This document shows positions 12,330-23,819 of a stretch of 64,000 nt of DNA, one piece after another (positions within the stretch are counted from its first letter, which is position 1; the number at the start of each line of letters is the position of its first letter). The stretch is from positions 50,437,136-50,501,135 of the forward strand of contig NC_081414.1 in the NCBI RefSeq assembly GCF_030272615.1. The letters run 5' to 3'. The notes under the pieces are model-generated. The model did not search any database, had not been told where the DNA came from, and saw nothing but the letters and a program-made list of their open reading frames with translations. Source of the DNA: Cryptomeria japonica. Taxonomy: Eukaryota > Streptophyta > Pinopsida > Cupressales > Cupressaceae. Position numbers and translations under genes: made by a program.

Positions 12330-14088
12330 ATGAGTTTCACCACTATTAGTCCTACCTACACTATCCCCGTTAGACGAAGCATTAGAATTAAGGCTTCCCA
12401 AAGTTTAATTACCGAGGAGATGGAGAATAATTTGGGTGACTTCTTTAATGAAGATAATGGTAATTCTTCCCATCCTAATCATGTCCCTATCTATCCAATT
12501 GTTGAACCCATGATGAAGATGAAGCTTTGACTAGAGTTTCCATTGATCAACTTTTAAAATTGGACAATCAATTTGATAACTTTCAACAATGGATGTCCCA
12601 AGAATACCCTAATAGTGAAGCTCTTCCATTAATTGAAGGCCTTAAACTCATGGGTGACTTCTTTAATGAAGATAATGGTAATTCTTCCCATCCTAATCAT
12701 GTCCCTATCTATCCAATTGATGAACCCATGATGAAGATGAAGCTTTGACTAGAGTTTCCATTGATCAACTTTTAAAATTGGACAATCAATTTGATAACTT
12801 TCAACAATGGATGTCCCAAGAATACCCTAATAGTGAAACTCTTCCATTAATTGAAGGCCTTAAACTCATGATTCAAAGTGATAAGAATCAAATTGATATA
12901 TTGTGTGGCATTGATCATATTGTTGATTCTAATGTCATGCATATAAAGAGTTGTAATGAGAATTTAGGTTATTCACAACCTTCAAATCAAATCAATTCTT
13001 CTATTCTTTTGACCACTCCATTGGCTAGTATTCCTAACTTCACTTCAAACATCATGGCTACTTCAACTCAAAATGTCATTCCTACAACAATTAGTCATGG
13101 GGGCAATCCCTCTTCTTCATTCAATCCTCCATCTTTGCCTATGTCTTCCATAATTATTCCTATTATACCTCAACCAATCAATGTGACGCAAGGGGTAATT
13201 CATTCAACAATTTTATTCCTCCTTTAAGTGTCCCATTTCCTACTCAATCATCGCCTATGCCTACTTATCATTATGTCCCACCACCTTATTCTCAATCCAT
13301 GCCTTCCTTCAATAACATCACACCACCTTCTCAATTAACCATGCCTAACATCAATTCTTCTACTAAATCGACCATTAACAATCTTGCTCAAACTATGTCT
13401 TCCTTACAACAACAAATTGATTCCATGAGTCAATCCAAGTTTAGTGTGCCCACATTTGATGTTGCGAGCCCACTTTCCCTTGATATTGTTAAAGCTGTGC
13501 CACCTAAGCATGTTGAGGTCCCTCGATTGGAACTCTATAATGGACAAGGTTGTCCTCTCACGCATGTCAAAACTTTTCAAACCTTGTGTACTGATTTTGC
13601 TTATGATCAGATTGCTTGCAAAATTGTTTACAAGAACACTAAGAGATAAGGCTTTACAATGGTATTGCTCTTTGCCTTCTTATTCTATCACTTCTTTTCA
13701 ACAATTAGCAAATGCTCTCATTCAACAATTTCAAAACAACATTGGTCTTACAATCACTTTGACTGATTTAATGCATTGTAAACAAGGTGTTAAAGAAAAA
13801 GTGACTAATTTCATTGGTAGATATAAGCATTTCTGTGCTCAAATTTCTTTTCTTGTACTTGATAATGATATTTAAAGAATTTTTATTTCTAATTTGCAAA
13901 AAGATATTAGGGAAAAGCTTCTTTTGTCTGAGTTTACTTCCTTTCTGCAGTTGTGCGCAACACTCCACAATTATCAACTGGTTGTGAGTCAAATGGAACA
14001 ATCTACTCCTATGGCTCTGAGTGATAAGGGGAAGAGTGTTCAACAACTGTTTGTGAAGTTCAAACCCACAAAAAGATTCATCAAGTTC
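12330..14088 (+). pseudogene. gag: Element A gag, N-terminal and capsid part, broken
   Basis: Starts at ATG 12330. A Pro/Ser/Gln-rich N-terminal half (12900-13440) is followed by a capsid-like domain. RLELYNG near 13525, then LRDKALQWYCSLP near 13645 and QQFQNN near 13725, match the plant Ty3 retrotransposon gag domain. The frame is disrupted by a 218-bp tandem duplication (12434-12870; 218 is not a multiple of 3), by a frameshift near 13620 and by a stop at 13873. The gene is cut by element B at 14089 and resumes at 19815. Gag forms the virus-like particle in which reverse transcription takes place. Confidence 0.75.
12434..12870 (+). repeat. 218-bp tandem duplication within element A gag
   Basis: Copies 12434-12651 and 12652-12869 are almost identical (differences include GTT/GAT and GCT/ACT codons). 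The unit length shifts the frame, so this duplication alone would inactivate gag. The near-identity means it is younger than most other damage in A. Confidence 0.9.
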
Positions 14089-14093
14089 AATGA

Positions 14094-14355
14094 TGTTAGC
14101 GGCATTATTGTACACAAACATAAGACTAGTTAATTATGTGTAATTGTTTTGGTTAGTTGGCAACCGAGGGGTGGTCGTTGCGGTGCGACGGTTAGCGCTC
14201 GCACCCCCTCAGTATCTTTATATACTTCCGAATGTAACTTGTAACGGGACAATGATTATGAATGGAATAACATCTCTTATACTTGTTTGATATCTATGGC
14301 GTATTTCTGCATTACATGCTTTATGTTTTAAGTTATTCACCCGAGAGGGTAAACA
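14094..14355 (+). repeat. 5' LTR of element B
   Basis: 262 bp, TG...CA, paired with 19548-19809. A TATA-like TTTATATAC lies at 14217-14225. Confidence 0.92.
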
Positions 14356-14357
14356 TT

Positions 14358-14370
14358 TGGCGCTGTTGCC
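14358..14370 (+). other. Primer-binding site of element B (tRNA-Asp type)
   Basis: TGGCGCTGTTGCC, two bases after the LTR. It differs by one base from the TGGCGCCGTTGCC of element C, which is complementary to the 3' end of plant tRNA-Asp. Confidence 0.75.
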
Positions 14371-14414
14371 TAGACGTACTTGGGAACGGAAGACGCGGAT
14401 GGCGCATAGACATG

Positions 14415-14783
14415 ATGGGCCTACCCATTGGTGAAATAAACCCAGAGGCCAACGACGCGCGAACAAAACTTTACATAGGAGAAGACACGGCAATGAGAGA
14501 ATTTTCAATTTTGCTCCAGGTAGCCATTCAAACCTACGTTCGACGAGAGGCGGCGGAGGCAGAAATCCCACCAAGTGTTGTGTGGACAACGCTGGAGGTT
14601 AGCCTGACAGTAAACCGGTTGATGAACCACCTCCCCTGGTTGCTTGCACAAGCATCGTTGGCACAACAGGCTCGCCTGGAGGAGATTGCCCAGGAAGAGC
14701 GATGCCAACAAATCCTTCAACACTACGAAGAAAGCAGCCGACGGGAAGCGGAACGAGATGGTGCCAAGCTAGGAGGGAATTAA
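14415..14783 (+). CDS. Element B leader ORF (N-terminal gag extension)
   Basis: About 122 codons, complete and uninterrupted. The start at 14415 is chosen because it aligns with the start of the homologous frame in element C (30481); ATG 14412 is equally possible. Shared features are a short MG(L/W)P start, a central Tyr-Val-(Arg/Gln)-Arg-Glu segment, and a charged heptad-like C-terminus (REEIARELRRQQVLQRYEE in C). It precedes gag and was probably once continuous with it, as in C. The role is unknown; the C-terminus could be a coiled coil. Confidence 0.6.
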   Translation: MGLPIGEINPEANDARTKLYIGEDTAMREFSILLQVAIQTYVRREAAEAEIPPSVVWTTLEVSLTVNRLMNHLPWLLAQASLAQQARLEEIAQEERCQQILQHYEESSRREAERDGAKLGGN

Positions 14784-14877
14784 ACCTTGAACTTTTTTAT
14801 ATTCAAATAAAATTGTCATTGACACAAGTTGTATCTGACAAAATGAATTAATAAAGACGTGTTTTGGTTTATGTATT

Positions 14878-16830
14878 GTGAAGTATGGAAATGTACGACA
14901 ATTAATGCCCAACCTTTTGAATAAAGATAGAAATAAAAAAGCAGAAACAGATGAGTGGGAGGCCGCACATAGGGCCTTGATTCTGGAGCAGCAAGTAGAA
15001 TGGAGACGAAAGCTGAGGCAACTTGCCGAAGGACGACCTGCTGAAGGGTGGACCGAAGGGAACCACAGAGGTGTCACGGAGGGTGCAGAAGCTGAGGGAA
15101 ATTTCTACGCATCGCCAGAACATCGTAGGGTGCGGAGCCACGAAGAGTTTCTAGAAGAAACAAGGTTACGGTGAAATCTAGTCGAAGAGACTCGGGATCG
15201 GTTCAAAAACTTATCCCTTACACCATAAAGTGAAGATCACCAACAAGAACCAGGAGTGGGCGCGGGTGAGACCGAAGGGGAGGGCAAACATATGGGTGTA
15301 GGTGCCACACACGACAGGCAAAACATCGTACCTCCAGTCGCCCACACAGGACACACCACCGACACCGCCGGAGGAAGCAGCGCAGGGCCACAGACACAGG
15401 TACAACCACCCCCAGGAAGACGACCCAAGATGGCGAGTAAACAAAAATTGCCAAAGTTCACAGGGGATGGCAATGAAGACCCCTTACGACACTGTTGTAC
15501 ATGTGAAACCATTTGGTCCACCAACAGAGTGACAGACCAGGATGACTGGGTACAACAGTTCCTAGCCATGTTACGTGGAGTTGCCATAGATTGGTACTCC
15601 GATGTAGACAAGCAAAAAGTGGCCACGTGGGCCAATCTACAGAAGGAATACACAGAGGAGTTTCGGTTGCTCCGTGATGACAATGAAATTGTAACGGAGA
15701 TATACAGTACCAAACAAGGTACCAAGGAGACAGTATCGGCATACAACAGGAGGCTGAAGGAATTGCTGGGTAAAATGGAAAGCCAACTAGCAGAGGGATT
15801 GAAGAAACGATGGTTTGTTGAAGGATTGAAATCCTCCCTACGAAAAAAGATGAAAATTGTACCCCCGACGTCATATGAGGAGGCCTATAATAGGGCGATG
15901 GACCTAGAGAGCGAATACAAAACATCAAAGAAGAAGAAAAGTAATAAATACTCATCTGACGATGATGAAGACTCTGACACGGATAGCAGCAGCGGTGGCA
16001 AATCGAGTAAAAAGGTGCACGCTCTCCAAAAGGACATGGAACGAATGCTGAAAGAATTCAAAGCCATGAAGGGGAGTACAAGTAAGACTGAATAAAATGA
16101 CATGTGGTGTACCGACTGGAGGAGTGATGGACACACCAAGGGGTCCTACCCCAAGAAGGCTTTCTGTGACATTTGTCAGATTGCGGGACATTTTACAAAG
16201 GAATGTCCCTACAATATGAAAACTAGGAGCCAACAAGTTCTCTTCACGCAAGAGTAGCCGGCCGTCGGAACTTCGCAAATCGCCAACAATAGTGCATTAT
16301 CTGTGGATACCGGAACAACCGGCGAGGGGGGAAGACCAATAATAATAATAGGAGCCAGATCCAATATGATGCAAAGGGACGGCCAATGATCCAGTGCCGA
16401 GCCTACAATCAATGGGGCCACTTTGCCAGGGAATGCACCTTAGAAGAAACTCCACAAAAACTATGCAAATGGTGTGGGCCTCGAGACCATGATGATGGAA
16501 CTTGCCCAAAGTCTGGAGTGAACCTACTTAACATTGACAGGATGGAGGAACGGGTATTGGCAATCACACGGTCACAGGCAAAGAAGGCCACATACCCGAA
16601 CCCCCACACGGAGAAGCAGCGGGCGTTAGAGGCGAAGGCTGAAGTAGCGAAGGAAATGTTGGCACAAGGGAACACCCAGGAAGCGGCAAGTACTTTCCAC
16701 TCTGAGGCCGAGGAAAATATGCTGAAGCAAATGCTGCAGATTGAAGTACCTATGAAGATGAAGGACCTCCTGGAAACGATGTCGCAATTACGTACGACAC
16801 TCCTATGTACGGTGCAAGTAACTCCGCACA
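14878..16830 (+). pseudogene. gag: Element B gag, broken
   Basis: Capsid-type gag followed by zinc knuckles. The capsid core runs from LPKFTGDGNEDP (about 15450) through RGVAIDWY (15580) to RWFVEGL (15810), then an acidic Ser-rich linker. Knuckle 1 is ruined: its second and last Cys are Trp and Tyr. Knuckle 2 (CDICQIAGHFTKEC, about 16165) and, in another frame, CKWCGPRDHDDGTC (about 16465) are intact, while CRAYNQWGHFAREC (about 16390) has its second Cys replaced by Tyr. Stops at 15172, 15226 and 16093 and a frameshift before 16386 prevent expression. Gag packages the element's RNA. It sits directly upstream of the protease frame. Confidence 0.82.
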
Positions 16831-16835
16831 GTTAG

Positions 16836-17363
16836 GTGACCCGGAATATAGATGTTTCCAGTGGAACACCTATAGACCCATTGGTCCTGACACTATACAG
16901 TGCCCGACACCCGACGGTGGTAGAAATGGGAATACTTGGCACCATTTTGACTGACACTATTGTCGACGACAGGTTCGGAGTGAATGTGCTTCCGGAAGAA
17001 ACCTGGAAGCAGCTTGGCAAGCCGACACTATGGTTGTCAACCTTCAACTTACTGGGAGCGGATCAAAATGGTATCAAACCCCTTGGAACGCTCATGGCGC
17101 AACAAGTGACCATCGAGACACAACCATTTGTCCTCGACTTCGTGGTGATTCCGCTCGCCAAGAAAGGATATGACGCCATTATGGGCAGAGGGTGGCTGGT
17201 GGTAGCCAAGGCCACCCACAACTTGAAGAAGAACACTCTGTTTATGGAGAATGGAGGAAGGAAGTTTATCATAGACCTCGGGACACAATTGGTTAGTGAG
17301 GAACTGGCATCATCTTCGGAATTGGAGGGTGAAGGAGAAGGCAACCTGAGGAACGAAGGATGA
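16836..17363 (+). pseudogene. Element B retropepsin (protease), active-site altered
   Basis: The protease domain is recognisable by IVDDRFGVNVLPEETW near 16960; the equivalent in element C is IVDGGSGVNVLPEETW. The catalytic Asp is kept, but the following Gly-Gly-Ser has become Asp-Arg-Phe, which should abolish the active-site turn. Downstream, GTLMAQ, then FVLDFVVIPL and MGRGWL match C closely. It is in frame with the end of gag across a TAG at 16833. It would have processed the polyprotein. Confidence 0.8.
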
Positions 17364-17873
17364 GGCTGCAGGGAGCCCAACGACGAAGGGATTCTCAAAC
17401 TAGGAGAGTGCTCTGAGGATGAGATAGGGTCATTGAACGGGATCTTCCATTGGCAAATGGAGGATTATGAAATGTTCCACAGCTACAAGCTCGAAGTAGA
17501 GGAACCAGAGCAGGTAACAGAGGAGGTGTACCTGCCAGAATACATAGAATATTGGAAGGGAGACTCCCCAAACCTCGATGACGTAGATAATCTGAAGATC
17601 AATTGTGTCGACAACGATTGGAACCCTATGTGGAAGGCCGCAGCTTTCAAAATCTTTATTCTTCTTCTTCTTCTTATGTATGGGAAGGAGACCGTGGTCC
17701 CTGTAGAATTTGTGGTTCCAGGTCTTCGGATGGCCATTGAAAATAGACTTGCCACCAACGAATCCAAATTGAAACCCTACCACACGAAGCGCGCAGGGGA
17801 CCCGAGAGGCCGGAAGGACACTCGAGAGGTCGGAGGGGGACCCGATAGGATGGAAGGGGACCTGAGAGGCTAG
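17364..17873 (+). pseudogene. Element B pro-RT linker fused to integrase C-terminal remnant
   Basis: Starts with a linker shared with element C (FHWQMEDYE, then DWNPM near 17620). Instead of RT it passes through a TTC-repeat tract (17655-17675, Leu-rich) straight into a segment that follows the integrase core in Ty3 elements (VVPVEFVVPGLRMAIENRL, about 17700). About 2.5 kb of pol is therefore missing. Element D has the same junction. The tail (17800-17870) is a GGGGACCC-rich low-complexity stretch. Confidence 0.75.
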
Positions 17874-17939
17874 GCATGCAAATCGAGAGACACGGGACCA
17901 AAGCGGGAGACTCTCGGGTGAGGCAAACCGAGAAAGGGT

Positions 17940-18200
17940 GATCCCAGACGCACGAAACCCGAGCCGAATTTGGACACTTAAAAAAAAACGTACGGTCGTA
18001 CAGGTCCATATGACAGTGACCGTACGATCGAAAAAAGAAAAAAAAAGGAGAAAACTAAAAGGAAGCCATGGTGGGACCACCGACGGTGGACCACTATGCG
18101 GTGGCAACACCAACGATGGACCACTGTGCGGTGGGACCACCGTGTGGTGGTAACACCGACGGTGGACACCACCGTGCGGTGGACATCACCGCCACCAGAG
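17940..18200. repeat. GC-rich palindrome cluster in element B
   Basis: Contains CGTACGGTCGTAC and CCGTACGATCG (17990-18030), then repeated near-palindromes such as CCACCGACGGTGG and CCACTGTGCGGTGG (18070-18190). A matching but expanded cluster occupies the same place in element D (41390-41600). Confidence 0.7.
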
Positions 18201-18654
18201 ATATAAAACACGCACAAGCAACCCAAACATAAATCGTACGCACAAAGCCGACAACGCACCGTGCAAGCATAGGGTAGGCACACGCAAGGCATACACAGCC
18301 ATCCAGGAGGTAGTTAAGCGTTCGGCATGTAGAAGGAGGCCTGTACGGTGTGTATGGTAGACGGTTGGTCATATGAGGTGATCCGCATGGTGGAGGGGTG
18401 TTGACGCACGATTGGAGGTGCTAGTGCTGTTGTTGATCGTACGGGGAGGTTGTAGGGCCGAGGTGCCATTTGGGACATTACAGGAAAAAAAAACAAAAAA
18501 AGACGACGACCATATTGAAAAATTATTCGATAACATATGGAGCCAGGACACTGAAAATATTAGACTGGAGAAGAAGGGTTTTGACATTATAAAATATCAC
18601 ATAAATGATGTGCGACATGGACTTTTGTATGGTTATGAGGGTTGTAAATTGGTG

Positions 18655-18775
18655 TTGGCGGAGGGGGCACTGCCCCCAGACCCCGCGAGGGGCGCTGCCC
18701 CTCAACCCCGCGGGGGCGCTGCCCCTCAACCCCGTTGGGGGCGTTGCCCCCAAACCCCCAGTTTATTGTTGAGCT
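18655..18775. repeat. C/G-rich minisatellite in element B
   Basis: Four or so tandem units of about 25-30 bp built on GGGGCGCTGCCCC plus CGACCCCGCGA-like spacers. Element D has the same minisatellite with different unit copies at 42310-42460. Runs of four or more G or C recur, so quadruplex or hairpin folding is possible. Confidence 0.75.
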
Positions 18776-18829
18776 ACAGTACACTTGTTGGAGTTGGGCG
18801 AAGGGCATTAGAGATGTCACGGTAAGTGT

Positions 18830-19480
18830 TCTGGTTGTCCGTACTGTGAGAAAGAAGCCTGCAGTTAGGCATTGGCGAGGAAGCCATACGCCATAGAAGG
18901 AGACAGATTTGGAGGTTGGGAACAAACAGAGTTTGAGGGAAGGCATTGCAGGTCCGTACAATTGTATGACACCAGGGAGTTATTTAGTTCAATTATTAGC
19001 CTTTGGGGAGTGTGATGGAGGATTTGAGGTGTCTCGTAGCCTTTGTGACAGAGGGTTGTGGCTACCTCCAGACATGAATGGTACGCTTTGAGGAACTCGG
19101 AGTATGTCTTAGCTGGATGTGAGGTTGCCTTGGTGGATGCACAGAGGGCTTGGGAGGAGCTGACCACCAGGTTGGAGGCAATACTAGCGTGAGATTTAGC
19201 TCAGCGTACCTAGGAGTTGGATGCCGAGAGAGCAACGCCAGTGGCTATCGAGGACAAATTGGCTAGGGAGACATTATCATTTGAGTAGCAGTTGGTGGAG
19301 GCTGAGGCTGAAATGCGTGTTTTGCAGACAAGTTTGGTTTAGGCATAGGAGGATTGTGATGTCAAAGGAAGCAATAATGGTTAATTCCACACTTGAGCAT
19401 AGGATGGTAGCAGAAAAGGGTTTTCAAGCGAGGATGCAATAGGTGTATAAGTTTCGGGTTCGACTGGCGTCAGCAATTCT
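18830..19480 (+). pseudogene. ORF3 C-terminal remnant in element B
   Basis: Heavily broken. One frame reads EVALVDAQRAWEELTTRLE (about 19120) and later QLVEAEAEMRVLQTSL (about 19290), heptad-like text typical of a coiled coil. The same region is slightly better preserved in element D. Position, between the integrase end and the 3' LTR, matches the coiled-coil end of ORF3 in element C. Many stops; not a functional gene. Confidence 0.5.
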
Positions 19481-19506
19481 GTTTAATGTAATCTCTATTT
19501 TGTATT

Positions 19507-19526
19507 AAGTCGTCTGGAGACGACTT
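19507..19526 (+). promoter_or_regulatory. Stem-loop upstream of polypurine tract, element B
   Basis: AAGTCGTCTGGAGACGACTT is a near-perfect inverted repeat (9-bp stem, GG loop), eight bases before the polypurine tract (19534-19547). Equivalent stem-loops occupy the same place in C (55555-55573) and D (43169-43187). Confidence 0.7.
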
Positions 19527-19533
19527 CTTTTCT

Positions 19534-19547
19534 TTTGGGGGGGATGA
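19534..19547 (+). other. Polypurine tract of element B
   Basis: A T-run followed by TTGGGGGGGATGA directly before the 3' LTR. This is the expected plus-strand primer for reverse transcription. Confidence 0.8.
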
Positions 19548-19809
19548 TGTTAGCGACATTATTGTACACAAACATAAGACTAGTTAATTATGTGTAATTG
19601 TTTTGGTTAGTTGGCAATCGAGGGGTGGTCGTTGCGGTGCGACGGTTGGCGATCGCACCCCCTCGGTATCTTTATATACTTCTGAATGTAACTTGTAATG
19701 GGACAACGATTATGAATGGAATAACATCTCATATATTTGTCTGATATCTATGGCGTATTTTTGCATTACGTGCTTTATGTTTTAAGTTATTCACCCGAGA
19801 GGGTAAACA
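19548..19809 (+). repeat. 3' LTR of element B
   Basis: 262 bp, paired with 14094-14355, TG...CA, followed by the AATGA target duplication. Confidence 0.92.
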
Positions 19810-19814
19810 AATGA

Positions 19815-21588
19815 TACAATCAACAACAACAATGTGAATGCTACAATAGGCATGCCTCCTATTTTTAAATTCTTTAAAAGAGAAAGACAATTTACTTCTT
19901 TGAATGAATCTTTACATAGTATTATGTCTCAATTGTTACAAAGAAATGTTATCAAACTTCCTCCTATAAAACCAGTTGACCCATCTAAGCTTGCATCCCC
20001 TTATTTTGATAGCAATTCCTTTTGTCAATTTCATCGTTAGCTTGGTCATGATACTGAGAAATGTTTTGCATTGAAAAGTAAGATTCAAGATTTGATTGAT
20101 AATAATAATATATCTGTGGCAGGTGTGAATGATAAGGGAAACAAATTAGTAGCTCCTCCTAATCAAAATCTTAAGATTTTTACTGATCCTTTGCCTTCTC
20201 ATACCTCTAATGTGACTGAGACTGAACATACCTCTTTCTCTCTTTCTGATCTTAATACCACAACTCCAAATTCGGTGAATATGGTAGAGAAACAAGAGAC
20301 ACCTAAGGACCCTTGTATTACATTTGACCCTAGTGAGACCATCAAATCACCCGATGACCCTTTATACACAGTTGTGCAGGTTAAGGACATACCTTGCCGT
20401 GGTACTCTTGTTGATCCCTCTTGCATGGTTAATGTCATCATTAAGGAGTATCTTTTCACCTTACGATTGAATAAACCAATCTATGATGACACTAATGTGG
20501 TTGTGAAGTTATTTGATGGATTCTCTTGTCCTACCATTGGTTCTATCATCCTTCCTGTTGAAGTTCACACTAAATCTATGGATGTCAACTTTGTTATCAT
20601 TCCTTCTTCCGAGCAATTCCGTGTGAAGTTGGGCTACCCTTGGCTATCTTCCATGAAGGCTATCGCTTCTCCAATTCATAAGTGTTTGAAATTTCCCCAC
20701 AATGGAGAAATCATAACCATGAACCATAGCTTATTTCGCCCATCCAAAAGAAGCCCTAGTGTTCCTATTGATCTCTTTTGGCCTAAGAAATTTCAATCTC
20801 TTCCACAAAGGAGCAATGCTCTTTTCCAATCTTATCAAAAATGGAAGAAAGATATGATTTTATCCTTGATTCAACCTAGATCCCCAACACTTGACATTCC
20901 TATCCTTCTTGAAGATGAAATCCTTCCCCTAACGGATAAGACTAATCTTCCTCAACCTATTCCTATGGTTGTGACTATGCCTTCTCCTAAGAAGAACAAA
21001 AATATTTCTTCTAAGGTTAGACCTGTACCACCTCCCCATGATGGACCTGGTCTCCTTCCTACACCTAATATTCCTCCTTTATATGGCGCAGTTCCACCTC
21101 CTTGCTCTTATAGAGAGAAGAGGCTTGCCTCTCCTCTTGTCCAACCTAAAAGACCTCAACCTAAACCTTCAACTATCAAAGAGGAGAGTGTTCCTCCTTC
21201 AAAAAAAGTTATTCCTTTCATAAATATTCCTCCTCCTTCTCAGTCTTCTTCTAAGACTCGATGAAATCATTGTGCGAGAGACCGCGGACAAAGGCATCGT
21301 GCTCGAGCTTGGGAAGTTGTTCCTTAAACTATTAAATCTCCTAAGACTCCAATAGTTGATATGATTCCCTTTTCTCCTAAGCAAGATGTTGAACCTACAT
21401 CTCCAAATCATAAGTTGCAAAAAACATGTGATGGTTTTACTCCTATTCGTGTTCGTGCCCCTCTTTCTATAAATCTTGATGAAGAAATGAGTGAAAATGT
21501 TATTCATGATGGCAATACAACTCCTAATGCTTTTGATAGTGACTATGAATATGTTGACATTTATCAATTGAATTTTCAAAAACCCTAA
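19815..21588 (+). pseudogene. Element A gag C-terminus and protease-like region
   Basis: Resumes the gag of A after element B. FCQFHR...LGHDTEKC (19995-20065) is the C-x2-H-x4-H-x4-C finger seen in plant Tat-like gags, broken by a TAG at 20038. The long open frame 20071-21264 then carries a retropepsin-like core (TLVDPSCMVNVI near 20405, later LGYPWL near 20625), in which the usual D-x-G-S is DPSC, so activity is doubtful. A Pro/Ser/Lys-rich tail follows, and a further short frame ends at 21588. RT should come next but nothing of it is present; noncoding sequence follows to the 3' LTR. Confidence 0.7.
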
Positions 21589-22609
<1,021 letters not shown>

Positions 22610-22624
22610 AAAGTGGGGGCTAAA
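22610..22624 (+). other. Polypurine tract of element A
   Basis: AAAGTGGGGGCTAAA immediately before the TGTAGTG start of the 3' LTR. Confidence 0.75.
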
Positions 22625-23814
22625 TGTAGTGTCATAAAATTGCAACCCTTGTAATTTGCGACCACATTAGGGTCTTCACATTGGCGATTTAAATCCCCAA
22701 GCTTGATTGGAGACTCGAGACTTGCTCATCCTCGAAAACTGCACTTTTTCTGCCCTTCGCACTACCTGAACTTGCTTCTTGTCCTAAGAAAAGGGCAGGA
22801 CATGGGCATGACGCTCTTGTCCCTTCCCTATTTTAGGGCCCCCTCTGTCCTATATTTGCATTGGAATTTGCAATTAAAGCGGGAAAAATTTCCCTGTGTC
22901 GGCCTGTGACGAAAAATCAGTCAATTAACCCTAATTGATGAATATATAAGTCACATTTGCCCTCCCATTTGAAAAAGTTCAATAAGTGATAAGTTGGATA
23001 AGCGAAGAGTGGGCATAAGTTCAAGCAATCAAGCATTCCTTTCCAACATTGAGCATTCTCAAGTCTCCCTTCAAGGCTAGGTGTTGCATTCAAGTCAAGG
23101 ATTCAACCATTGAAGAGGAGATTCCTTTCAACATTCAATTACATAGAAGCAAATCTACCTACATTCTATCTACAGCCTCCCTTGAGGTGAGTTGCATTTC
23201 AATCTTTCATTTACATTTACTTGCAAGTACTTTCTTTCATCATTTGGTTAATTCCAAAACTGGGGCTTGACTTGAAGGAAAACCCCCAATCCCAACCCCT
23301 TTTCCTCTCTTTTCTGTGTGTAGGTTGTAGGTGCACAACTGTGTTTGCAGATTCAGACTCCATTTGCAGAGGCAGAGAAACCCTTTTCGTTTCATGGATT
23401 TTTCGGAGGATCGTGTGCACTTTTAGCACGGTCCTGACAAATTTTCCTCAAATTCGCAGGTTAGCTTTGTCTTGACATATTATAGCCAGATCTAGGTGCA
23501 CAACTTCATCTCATGCTTCTATTTCAAGTTATAATCAGTTCTTTGCCACTTTTACACTTAGTCTCACAACACATAATTCAACCATTTTCCATTCTAAAAG
23601 AGGGGTTAGCTTGTCATTTCACACCATTATCAATTCATTTAGTATTCAATCTCTTTCCTAAGGGATTGGATCTAGTTAGTGAATTTCCCATCTTTTTTAA
23701 TGTAATGTGGATATAGTGTTTGAAGGAAAATCTGCAGTGAAAATTTCATCTCTCCTCGGAGGGAAGAAAAACTTTCTCTTGATCTCTCCATCATTCACTT
23801 TTCCCCACATCACA
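22625..23814 (+). repeat. 3' LTR of element A (uninterrupted)
   Basis: 1190 bp, TGTAGTG...CATCACA, followed by CAACC. It gives the empty-site sequence that defines insertion E1 in the 5' LTR. A TATA box is at 22943-22950. Confidence 0.92.
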
Positions 23815-23819
23815 CAACC

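Larger units (their letters stand above)
14094..19809 (+). mobile_element. Element B: deleted Ty3 element nested in gag of A
   Basis: Length 5716 bp, with 262-bp LTRs, flanked by AATGA (14089-14093 and 19810-19814). The LTRs start TGTTAGCG and end GGTAAACA and differ at about 13 positions by hand count (about 5%, mostly transitions). It keeps a primer site, a leader ORF, gag, protease, the last part of integrase, a trace of ORF3, a stem-loop and a polypurine tract, but lacks RT, RNase H and the integrase core. Element D shares this deletion. Proteins resemble those of element C, so it was probably a non-autonomous satellite of a C-like lineage. Confidence 0.92.

Noticed and set aside
17430-18140. 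236-codon minus-strand frame over element B
   Set aside because: Antisense to the integrase remnant and GC-rich low-complexity DNA; no recognisable domain.
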